Shown: in pieces, positions 1-5,609 of the stretch
Layout: every line of letters begins with the position of its first letter
Numbering within the stretch: the stretch's first letter is position 1
NCBI GenBank assembly: GCA_022361535.1
Contig: JAKSAU010001261.1
Span: 1 to 7,854, forward strand
Direction of reading: 5' to 3'
DNA: 7,854 bases
Source: Desulfobacterales bacterium
Lineage (GTDB): Bacteria > Desulfobacterota > Desulfobacteria > Desulfobacterales > Desulfobacteraceae
The notes under the pieces: model-generated
The model's input: the letters and a program-made list of their open reading frames with translations, nothing else
Databases searched by the model: none
Told to the model about the DNA's origin: nothing
Position numbers and translations under genes: made by a program

Positions 1-87
1 AGAATAAGCAAAATTCTTGTTACAGATAGAGATGAGTATCAGCTTGAATTAGATGGGAGTATTACCTTGCTGCCGATTATGGTTTGA
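1..87 (+). CDS. possible C-terminal end of a convergent plus-strand gene (5' end outside window)
   Basis: Frame 1 is open from the first base to a TGA at 85-87 and reads as 28 residues ending in LDGSITLLPIMV. The mix of charged and hydrophobic residues looks protein-like, and the gene would converge on the TetR gene with an 11-bp overlap of the two 3' ends (77-87). A 28-codon open frame occurs by chance about a quarter of the time, so this is weak. No domain is recognisable. If it is not coding, the stretch is simply the downstream region of the TetR gene. Confidence 0.3.
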   Translation, partial: RISKILVTDRDEYQLELDGSITLLPIMV

Positions 88-694
88 TTTTAAGCCCGTT
101 GAGAATCAGCCCAACTGCAAACCGCGTATTTTCTTCGATAGCCTGAAGCTTGTCTAATGCTCCCGGGTCTATTCCGGTTTTCAGGTCGTGTAAGTGTTCG
201 TTTTTCAGACTATTTGATACCGAAAGAATGATAGAAGCAGTTTTTTTGGTATCCACTTCCTGAATAGCATGTTTAGCCAAAGCCTGATCAAGTATTTCTT
301 TAATCAAGTCAGTTTCTCGATTTAGAAAACGGATGGCCAGTTCCCGGAATATGGGCTGAAATTTGAGTTGTTCTGCGGTCTGGATCGAAAGATTGTGCAG
401 ATTTACGGTTTGCTGGAAATATTTGTGTCGTTCTAACAGATATGCTTGTATTTTTTCATCCCAGTCAGTTAGAGTTTCTATCTTCTCTTTTAGTCCGGCA
501 ATAAATCCTTTACCTTCTTGTTCAATGATTTCACAGAAAATGGCCTCTTTATTCTTATAGTAATAATATAGTGAAGCCTTGTTCAATCCAACCATACCGC
601 CGATATCATCCATAGTGGTCTTGGAAAAACCAAAATGGGCAAAACAATGGCTGGCAGCTTTTAATATTTCATGTCTTTTATCTGAATCCGGCAT
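77..694 (-). CDS. TetR/AcrR-family transcriptional regulator
   Basis: This 205-residue protein has the size and layout of a TetR repressor. The N-terminal DNA-binding domain covers about residues 6-55, with the helix-turn-helix around TTMDDIGGMVGLNKASLYYYY and the usual KNKEAIF that follows the recognition helix. The rest is a helical ligand-binding and dimerisation region with no assignable ligand. The ATG at 694 is the first possible start because an in-frame TAG lies at 698-700. The only SD-like bases, AGGA, sit one base from the ATG, so initiation is weak or atypical. The gene has its own promoter (727-755) behind a hairpin that probably ends the upstream porin transcript. Its position directly downstream of a FadL-type porin suggests it controls that porin or itself, possibly in response to a hydrophobic ligand; this is inference. 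The family assignment is firm, the target is not. Confidence 0.93.
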   Translation of the reverse strand: MPDSDKRHEILKAASHCFAHFGFSKTTMDDIGGMVGLNKASLYYYYKNKEAIFCEIIEQEGKGFIAGLKEKIETLTDWDEKIQAYLLERHKYFQQTVNLHNLSIQTAEQLKFQPIFRELAIRFLNRETDLIKEILDQALAKHAIQEVDTKKTASIILSVSNSLKNEHLHDLKTGIDPGALDKLQAIEENTRFAVGLILNGLKIKP

Positions 695-726
695 ATCCTA
701 ATCACGTGCTAAATATAAACTGACAC

Positions 727-755
727 ACCATATTTTTTGCCGGAAGACCTGTCAA
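727..755 (-). promoter_or_regulatory. sigma-70-type promoter of the TetR gene
   Basis: On the minus strand a perfect -35 TTGACA (750-755) is followed after exactly 17 bases by TATGGT (727-732), which matches four of six -10 positions. Transcription would start near 720, giving a leader of about 26 nt before the ATG at 694. The promoter lies just past the hairpin at 789-828, consistent with an independent unit. Confidence 0.6.
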
Positions 756-788
756 GGAATAACCATTAAAAACACTTTTTAAATGCAA

Positions 789-828
789 TTCCGGCCTGTC
801 CATAACACATCTCAGGACCAGGCCGGAA
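789..828 (-). terminator. strong hairpin after the porin gene, probable transcription terminator
   Basis: The arms TTCCGGCCTG (789-798) and CAGGCCGGAA (819-828) pair perfectly over 10 bp. The stem extends by three more pairs (799-801 with 815-817) past one bulged C at 818. It begins 19 bases after the porin stop codon. The tract that follows on the minus strand is TTGCATTTAAA rather than a clean T-run, so termination may be inefficient, or the hairpin may instead be an RNA-stabilising 3' end. Confidence 0.55.
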
Positions 829-846
829 ACTTTAGATTCGAAATCT

Positions 847-2112
847 TTAGAATCTGTACTGCAGACCAAAGGCACCGGAGTATAGAACTTTGTCGTAGGT
901 GACTTCAGGTGTGATCGCGTCGGCCGCGGCGGTATCATCCTCATAGAAATATCCGGTCAGGCCGAAGGTGAAAAGCCAGCGTTCATTCATCCTGTATTTA
1001 GCACCAAGTGCCAGAGCATGGCAGTCAAGGGGAGGGCTCATTCTTTCAATAATACCATAATCATCGGGTTTAATGCCGATGTTAATGTACATGTACCCGG
1101 CCGTAGCAGACCATTTTTCATTAATATCGTATTGCAGACCCAAAGCAAGATCATAAGAATTCTCATCAACAACATCATTCTGGGTATCCCAGTCCGCATC
1201 CTTTTCAAAATAATAAGTAAACGACGGATTAATGGATAATTGGGGAAGCGCCTTCCATTCAAGTCCAATGCCGAAAACAGCTGGCAAATCCCTTGCATAG
1301 CTTTCACCATCTACTCTTCCGTTTGCTGCAAGAATGGCCTCTCCAACCGAGGTAGTTGCGCTGTCAACCGAAGTTTCCCAGTCCAGGTCTACTTTTGTTT
1401 CATACCTGATACCGATATTGACTGTGTCGCTGGCATGGATGTTCAGCCCTAAAACTCCGCCGAATCCGTCCGCGTCCTGATCATACTTTCCGATTATGTC
1501 TCCAGTAAATGTATAGGTACCTCGAATATCAACTTCTTTATCTGTCCACACATATCGTATTCCTGCGGATACAGAGAAAATGTCATTTATTTTATAAGAA
1601 GCACCTGTAGTCAGTGTATAATCATAGCTTTCTGCATAAGCGTATTCATTTGAAAACGTACCGCCACCAGGAATTGGAAAAAAGGCACCTGCAATTAAGG
1701 CATTACCTACTCTTTCTGTAATGATATTACCATCGTCATATTCAGTTTCTCCGCCGCCTCCATTAATGGTAAACGCTCCGAACCAGGCCCACTTGTCGGC
1801 TTTGTAGATACCAAATCCTGTAGGGGTCACAAGGTTTGGGCTGGCTGTTTTTGTTTCACCATTATAGGTATGGTCATAATCAAAGGTAAACGGCTGGGCA
1901 TTCAACTCCAGGTAAAATCCGTTTTTAAGCAGCATCATACCAGCTGGGTTGTAAGCAGCTACGTCTGCAGCATCTGTCGCGGCGTTCCGGCTTAAGCTAC
2001 CTGCATAGGCTGCGCTGAAGTTTTGCTTGTTGTCCACACCGCCGCCAAAGGCTGGGGATGCCAGGCTCACAATCAATACCACCATAAACGAGAGTTTCAG
2101 CCATGTTTTCAT
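847..2112 (-). CDS. FadL/OmpP1/TodX-family outer-membrane transport protein
   Basis: A 421-residue outer-membrane beta-barrel of the family that takes up long-chain fatty acids or aromatic hydrocarbons. Residues 1-23 form a signal peptide (basic MKTWLK, hydrophobic LSFMVVLIVSLAS, likely cleavage after SPAFG). Next comes the family's N-terminal signature, NAATDAADVAAYNPAGM at about 43-59, including the conserved NPA of the plug/hatch segment. The remainder alternates aromatic-rich strands and Gly/Asp loops, and the chain ends in LQYRF, with the terminal Phe that guides Bam-dependent insertion. An ATG 60 bases further upstream is in frame, but the start at 2112 is preferred: AGGAGG lies 8 bases before it and the signal peptide then begins at residue 1. 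Length fits the family (about 400-450). The substrate cannot be read from sequence. The neighbouring acyltransferase fusion and TetR gene make a fatty-acyl or hydrophobic substrate plausible. Confidence 0.9.
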   Translation of the reverse strand: MKTWLKLSFMVVLIVSLASPAFGGGVDNKQNFSAAYAGSLSRNAATDAADVAAYNPAGMMLLKNGFYLELNAQPFTFDYDHTYNGETKTASPNLVTPTGFGIYKADKWAWFGAFTINGGGGETEYDDGNIITERVGNALIAGAFFPIPGGGTFSNEYAYAESYDYTLTTGASYKINDIFSVSAGIRYVWTDKEVDIRGTYTFTGDIIGKYDQDADGFGGVLGLNIHASDTVNIGIRYETKVDLDWETSVDSATTSVGEAILAANGRVDGESYARDLPAVFGIGLEWKALPQLSINPSFTYYFEKDADWDTQNDVVDENSYDLALGLQYDINEKWSATAGYMYINIGIKPDDYGIIERMSPPLDCHALALGAKYRMNERWLFTFGLTGYFYEDDTAAADAITPEVTYDKVLYSGAFGLQYRF

Positions 2113-2120
2113 CAATGTTT

Positions 2121-2126
2121 CCTCCT
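2121..2126 (-). promoter_or_regulatory. ribosome binding site that fixes the porin start
   Basis: AGGAGG on the minus strand with an 8-base spacer to the ATG at 2112. The alternative in-frame ATG at 2172 would add 20 residues before an otherwise ideal signal peptide, so this site decides the start. Confidence 0.85.
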
Positions 2127-2167
2127 CATAGATCGGTAAATGGTTATCCTGCACAGATGTATTAACG

Positions 2168-2186
2168 GGCAAAAGCCCTTTTTGCC
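2168..2186 (-). other. small stem-loop in the porin 5' leader
   Basis: GGCAAAA and TTTTGCC pair around a 5-base AGGGC loop. An alternative fold on either strand is GGGC/GCCC closed by a 4-base loop. If transcription starts near 2266, the element lies about 55-75 nt upstream of the porin start codon. It could influence mRNA stability or be incidental. On the plus strand GGGCAAAAGCCC is followed by TTTTT, a weak terminator shape with no known plus-strand gene to end. Confidence 0.3.
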
Positions 2187-2246
2187 GATATCATCCTGCT
2201 CCGGTATGCCAGTTTTGCTGCAACAGGAGAAGTTGTGACCAATATG

Positions 2247-2259
2247 GAAACGGTGTTTC
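2247..2259. promoter_or_regulatory. GAAAC-N3-GTTTC palindrome, candidate operator of the porin gene
   Basis: The inverted repeat GAAAC GGT GTTTC lies just downstream of the predicted porin -10, at roughly +7 to +19, where a bound repressor would block transcription. It overlaps a looser 19-bp palindrome at 2254-2272 (TGTTT...AAACA). The shape resembles the half-sites (GAAAC/GTTTC separated by a few bases) recognised by PsrA, a TetR-family fatty-acid sensor of pseudomonads. That resemblance is suggestive only. I see no clear copy near the TetR gene. Confidence 0.35.
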
Positions 2260-2272
2260 AAATTATCAAACA

Positions 2273-2301
2273 GAAATATGTTTTGTTTGAATGGTTGTCA
2301 A
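2273..2301 (-). promoter_or_regulatory. promoter of the FadL-type porin gene
   Basis: A perfect -35 TTGACA at 2296-2301 is followed after 17 bases by TATTTC (2273-2278), a poor -10. A better match, CATATT (2275-2280), sits at 15 bases. The strong -35 with a weak -10 would suit an activated or repressible promoter. It lies between the fusion gene's stop and the porin, so the porin can be transcribed separately. The leader would be about 150 nt. Confidence 0.45.
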
Positions 2302-2347
2302 GTAAAAAAATGCAATTACTTAATAAATTTATGTCATTTCCTTGCAA

Positions 2348-4375
2348 TCAGCGATTATCCGGTACTGTTGCATGAGCCACAAACATATTTTCCGATGCAA
2401 AGGCTGCTTTTTGTTTCAGCACATCACGGATTCGTTTAAATGTGAGATCAGTATTTTTATCCCAGTCATCGAACCGTTTCAGGTGTTGCTGTTTGAATCC
2501 GAATACAATGTCAAAAAAGAGATCCGGACCAAGCATTTGTGTTGTCACGGGTACGATATCCACCTGGATTCCGGTTAATCCGGTTTCCTGAAAATATCCT
2601 AAAAGTTTCCTTCCCACGTGCCGATCTCCCCCGTATTCAGCCTGTGCCATTGCTACACGGTCTTCAACAGCTTGCCATTCAGACATTTGAGGGTGAATGA
2701 ATATGGTTCCGTCATCTACATCCAGGACACATATGATCCCTCCGGGGCGGGTGACCCGTTTCATTTCCGCTAAGCAAATCAATGGATCAGGTATGTGTTG
2801 AAATAACAATCGGGCATATGCAAAATCTATGATTTGATCGGGTAACGGGATGCGCTGGGCTGTCCCCTCAACAAATTCACAACGGTCGTTATTTTGGTTA
2901 AGAGCTATTTTCATGGCTTTGGAACGAAGTTGGATTTCCGGCTCCACCCCAATAATACGACTGTCCGGAAGGTGGCGAGATAAAAGCAGGCTGGTTACCC
3001 CAGGGCCGGACCCTAAATCGAGAATTGTGTCACCATTTTTCAGCCCGATCTTTTTCAGAGCCTTTAATTCCAGATTTTCAGCAATTTTTGCTTGGCATTT
3101 CAATCGCTCCAATTCTCCGTCCGGATCTGAAAGGGTATCGAAATGGTAGGATTCTTCACGTTCAGCTCTGGTTCTTATATATTTGGACGTATGATGTGCA
3201 GGTCTATGAACACTAGTGTTTTTTTGGGTGTTAACGTCCAGACTGTCCTGAAACGCAGCATTGATTGCTGCTGTCCGCCTGGCTATAACTGCCAAAAGAT
3301 TTTTGTATAGACAGATGGCAGTTTCCGGGTCCTTTTTTCCAAGCCGGTCAAAAAGATGGTCTGGCAAAAGAATCACCTCACTGGGTTCTAAAGCAAGTAT
3401 GATGGCTGAAGATTTGATTCGTGTAAGAGTGGTCAATGCACCAAACGGCTCACCGGGTTGGATTACGTAAATAAAATGAGGGTTGTTTTCATTTCCGACA
3501 CCCAGTCCAAGCGCACCCGAAATTAATATACCCATTGTCGCTTCTGCCAGACGGCTGGTTTGTACAGATTCATTTGCAGACAAAAATATTCTTGGCAGAT
3601 TCGATAACAGGCCTTCCAAAGCATTTGGAGCAATCCCCTGGAAAAGTTTTTCAGCGGGTTTGGAATCAGAATCCGCGGATTGGTGGGCAAGTTGGGCCCA
3701 TAAATTCCGTCCAGATACTTTTGTAAATTCCGGTTTGGCAAATAATGGAAATTCTTGACTTAGTTTTTTAGCGGCAGCACCAAAATCATCTTGTTCAGGC
3801 GGCAAAAGCATATGCAGCGGGCTTCCTGTCGCTTTTAGGTATTTGCGATCATTGATACATCCGATCAATGGAACCTGCATCTGCTGATTGCGGTTGAAAT
3901 TAGGTCTATAGGGACGCATGCCAATCCTGTGATAAAGGCTGACTCTGCCAATGCGGCAATAACAACTAACGATGGTTGTACGGGTCTCAAACAAATAGCG
4001 GAACAACTCCGCTAAAAGCAGAGAAATAACGGTACCTCCACGATGGGCTGGTGAGATGGCTAAATGGGAAATAAACCCTACACGTTCAGGGCCAAAAAGA
4101 TGGTTTAATGTGTCAAAACCCATGGGCTCAGCCAACCATGGTTCCGGCAGGCCCTTTGAAAGTCTGTTAATCCGGACGCATCCGGCAATGCGACCCTGGT
4201 TGTCAAGAGCTATAAAATGACAAGCCCAATCGTCCATGCTGTCACGGATCTGCTCCTTTTCATGGTCAGTTCCGTAAAGTTCCCGTCCAAGTTCCCTTAT
4301 CCATATGCCGTATAAAAAACGGAAAATTTTTTCTTTGTCTTCGGAACCAGTCGCTGATGTGACAATGATGGTCAT
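2348..4375 (-). CDS. three-domain fusion: GNAT acyltransferase, cyclic-nucleotide-binding-like domain, SAM methyltransferase
   Basis: A 675-residue, apparently soluble protein. Residues about 1-165 are a GNAT fold of the FeeM/autoinducer-synthase kind: FIALDNQGRIAGCVRI (54-69), ISHLAISPAHRGG (102-114, acyl-CoA/ACP loop) and LYHRIGMRPYRPNF (147-160). Residues about 255-375 resemble a CRP-type cyclic-nucleotide-binding domain around IQPGEPFGALTTL (305-317), but the usual FGE and RSA are FGA and SSA, so nucleotide binding is doubtful; no DNA-binding helix follows. Residues about 430-610 are a class I methyltransferase: motif I ILDLGSGPG (451-459), acidic GVEPE (476-480), and LFQHIPDP plus RPGGIICVLD (524-552). 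The ATG at 4375 is chosen over an in-frame ATG 75 bases upstream because AGGAG sits 7 bases before it and the GNAT begins there. Substrates are unknown. Acyl transfer and methylation on one product, such as an N-acyl amino acid or amino lipid, is a hypothesis. Domain calls are solid, function is not. Confidence 0.85.
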   Translation of the reverse strand: MTIIVTSATGSEDKEKIFRFLYGIWIRELGRELYGTDHEKEQIRDSMDDWACHFIALDNQGRIAGCVRINRLSKGLPEPWLAEPMGFDTLNHLFGPERVGFISHLAISPAHRGGTVISLLLAELFRYLFETRTTIVSCYCRIGRVSLYHRIGMRPYRPNFNRNQQMQVPLIGCINDRKYLKATGSPLHMLLPPEQDDFGAAAKKLSQEFPLFAKPEFTKVSGRNLWAQLAHQSADSDSKPAEKLFQGIAPNALEGLLSNLPRIFLSANESVQTSRLAEATMGILISGALGLGVGNENNPHFIYVIQPGEPFGALTTLTRIKSSAIILALEPSEVILLPDHLFDRLGKKDPETAICLYKNLLAVIARRTAAINAAFQDSLDVNTQKNTSVHRPAHHTSKYIRTRAEREESYHFDTLSDPDGELERLKCQAKIAENLELKALKKIGLKNGDTILDLGSGPGVTSLLLSRHLPDSRIIGVEPEIQLRSKAMKIALNQNNDRCEFVEGTAQRIPLPDQIIDFAYARLLFQHIPDPLICLAEMKRVTRPGGIICVLDVDDGTIFIHPQMSEWQAVEDRVAMAQAEYGGDRHVGRKLLGYFQETGLTGIQVDIVPVTTQMLGPDLFFDIVFGFKQQHLKRFDDWDKNTDLTFKRIRDVLKQKAAFASENMFVAHATVPDNR

Positions 4376-4382
4376 AGATAAT

Positions 4383-4387
4383 CTCCT
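4383..4387 (-). promoter_or_regulatory. ribosome binding site that fixes the fusion-gene start
   Basis: AGGAG within AAGAGGAGAT, 7 bases before the ATG at 4375. The upstream in-frame ATG at 4450 has no comparable site and would add 25 residues unlike any part of the GNAT fold. Confidence 0.75.
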
Positions 4388-4471
4388 CTTAACCGTGGAG
4401 GTTGAAAAATCATTTAGATCTGACTGTGTTGCAAAGACGGTAAAACGCAAGGAATCTTTTAGAGTTCAGGT

Positions 4472-4577
4472 ACAGTTGGAATAGAAGTCCCCCTTTAACA
4501 GAATAAGGGACACGTCAGACTTTATGAAATTATGATAAAACTAAATAGAATTGAAAAAGTATACCTAGTCCAACTGT
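4472..4577. repeat. 106-bp segment bounded by 13-bp inverted repeats
   Basis: ACAGTTGGAATAG (4472-4484) and CTAGTCCAACTGT (4565-4577) are inverted copies with one mismatch; nine terminal bases are perfect. Between them is an imperfect hairpin, GTCCCCCTT (4487-4495) against AAGGGAC (4505-4511). The layout fits a small non-autonomous mobile element or REP-like relic, or paired protein-binding sites around the promoter it contains. There is no transposase ORF and I see no clear target-site duplication. Confidence 0.4.
4529..4557 (-). promoter_or_regulatory. possible promoter of the fusion gene
   Basis: TTTTCA (4552-4557, four of six -35 bases) and CATAAT (4529-4534, five of six -10 bases) are separated by 17 bases on the minus strand, inside the inverted-repeat segment. 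The leader would be about 145 nt and contain the 4487-4511 hairpin. The surrounding DNA is AT-rich, so chance matches are likely. Confidence 0.35.
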
Positions 4578-4598
4578 CAGCGTCAATAGATGTGATCA

Positions 4599-4620
4599 GG
4601 ATTGGATCGGGATTGGATCA
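4599..4620. repeat. tandem 11-bp repeat inside a phased GATC cluster
   Basis: GGATTGGATCG and GGATTGGATCA follow each other directly, differing only at the last base. GATC tetramers start at 4594, 4605, 4616 and 4627, an exact 11-bp period, with a fifth at 4658. The cluster begins about 45 bases past the epmA stop codon. Confidence 0.75.
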
Positions 4621-4673
4621 AGTCGAGATCGGCATGTGGCAAATTAAAATTTGAGATGATCCAAGTGCAGGGC

Positions 4674-5585
4674 TTAAAGTGTTTCCGGAGTGAATGCCAC
4701 CACTTGGTCGATTGTAAGGGCATCGCAAAAAAGCATGACAAGGCGGTCAACACCCAGAGCTATGCCTGCTGCATCAGGCATAATAACTAAATCCTCAAGG
4801 AATTTTTTAGGCAGGGGTAATGTGTCACGGCTATCTTTGTTTCTGATACGGTTTTCCTGTTCGAAACGTTCCTGTTGGATAACGGGATCGGTAAGCTCTG
4901 TGAACCCGTTGGCAAGCTCGATACCGGCTACATAAAGTTCAAACCGTTGGGCCAGTTCCGGGTTTCGAGGATGGGCCTTGGCAAGGGAAGCTAGAGACGC
5001 TGGATAGTCATAAAGAAAGCAGGGACGGTCAATGCCCAGATTGGGCTCAATGTCGAAGCTCAATATTTCATCAAACCGTTGGGTTTCAAGTGCTTTCTCC
5101 ACCGGTATCTGTGAAAATTTGTCAAAAGCCTGAGCAACGGTCAATCGTTCAAAAGGGGAGTTTAGGTCAATGGTTTGCCCCTGATAAGAGGCTTTACCGG
5201 GATGGCCCATATTTGAAGCAATATGTCGTAAAAGCCCCTGGCACTGTTCCATCAGGTTTTCATATGTTTGGTGGGCGGTATACCATTCCAGCATAGTGAG
5301 TTCAGGTAGGTGGCGCTCCCCGCGCTCCCCTTGCCTGAAGCATTTGCAGATTTGAAAAATCTTGACTGCACCCATGGCCAAAAGACGCTTCATGCAAAGC
5401 TCAGGGGAGGCTTGAAGATACTGCTCCTGGGACATTACAGGGTCAATATGGGCTTCGGGAATGACAGAAGGGCACCGAATGGGGGTTTCCACTTCCAGAT
5501 AGCCTTGGGAAAGGAAAAAATCCCTTGTGTTTTGAATCACAAGGGATCTTTTTTGTAAATTGTTCAGTTTAGCAGAACGGGTCAT
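4674..5585 (-). CDS. epmA: EpmA (PoxA/GenX/YjeA): elongation factor P beta-lysyl-lysine ligase
   Basis: A 303-residue class II aminoacyl-tRNA-synthetase paralogue equivalent to the LysRS catalytic core without the N-terminal anticodon-binding domain. In characterised bacteria it attaches (R)-beta-lysine, made by EpmB, to a conserved lysine of EF-P, easing ribosome stalling at proline runs. Visible here are LEVETPIRCPS (30-40, motif 1 region), FRQGERGERHLPELTMLEWY (83-102, motif 2), GIELANGFTEL (221-231) and GIALGVDRLVML (274-285, motif 3). The Ala in GIALG is typical of EpmA, where LysRS has Gly. Length is slightly under the E. coli protein (325). The ATG at 5585 is fixed by an in-frame TGA at 5589-5591. 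It has no good SD: only GGGG about 13 bases upstream. Codons 13-24 contain a terminator-like hairpin. EF-P and epmB are not in the window. The gene lies 24 bp after the deacetylase gene and is probably co-transcribed. Confidence 0.92.
   Translation of the reverse strand: MTRSAKLNNLQKRSLVIQNTRDFFLSQGYLEVETPIRCPSVIPEAHIDPVMSQEQYLQASPELCMKRLLAMGAVKIFQICKCFRQGERGERHLPELTMLEWYTAHQTYENLMEQCQGLLRHIASNMGHPGKASYQGQTIDLNSPFERLTVAQAFDKFSQIPVEKALETQRFDEILSFDIEPNLGIDRPCFLYDYPASLASLAKAHPRNPELAQRFELYVAGIELANGFTELTDPVIQQERFEQENRIRNKDSRDTLPLPKKFLEDLVIMPDAAGIALGVDRLVMLFCDALTIDQVVAFTPETL
5515..5547 (-). terminator. intrinsic-terminator-like hairpin inside the epmA coding region
   Basis: On the minus-strand RNA, AUCCCUUGUG (5547-5538) pairs perfectly with CACAAGGGAU (5529-5520) across an 8-base loop, and the stem runs straight into a U6 tract (5520-5515) followed by CC. 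An A6 run (5554-5549) precedes it, so the shape also reads as a terminator on the plus strand. It encodes residues R13 to F24 of EpmA, in a helix conserved across the family, and starts 36 nt after the start codon and 63 nt after the deacetylase stop codon. It may terminate the upstream operon partially or act as an attenuator. Activity is inferred from shape only. Confidence 0.5.
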
Positions 5586-5609
5586 AATTCAAAACAGACC
5601 CCGGTGTAA

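Larger units (their letters stand above)
4376..4673. other. 298-bp intergenic region between epmA and the fusion gene
   Basis: I see no gene here. Going in the direction of transcription it holds, after the epmA stop: a 14-bp AT-rich palindrome (4640-4653, CAAATT-AA-AATTTG), a cluster of GATC sites with a tandem 11-mer (4594-4630), an inverted-repeat-bounded segment (4472-4577), a putative promoter (4529-4557) and the fusion gene's ribosome binding site. No convincing intrinsic terminator for epmA is present. Confidence 0.7.

Noticed and set aside
702..944. An 80-codon minus-strand frame overlapping the porin's 3' end and the hairpin
   Set aside because: It is out of frame with the porin, runs through the terminator hairpin and the TetR promoter, and has no family resemblance.
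2113..2172. Extending the porin to the ATG at 2172
   Set aside because: It would put 20 polar residues in front of a clean signal peptide and ignore the ideal AGGAGG before the ATG at 2112.
2850..3758. Several plus-strand open frames of 60-99 codons opposite the fusion gene
   Set aside because: They are antisense to a gene with clear domains in its own frame, have no recognisable motifs or ribosome binding sites, and read as compositional shadows.
4640..4653. CAAATT-AA-AATTTG as a terminator for epmA
   Set aside because: The stem is only six A/T-rich pairs with a 2-base loop and no T-run; it is too weak to call.
4674..5585. Lysyl-tRNA synthetase fragment instead of EpmA
   Set aside because: The class II core is complete and starts normally. 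It has the EpmA-type GIALGVDRL with Ala in place of the LysRS Gly, and the length fits EpmA, so it is not a truncated LysRS.
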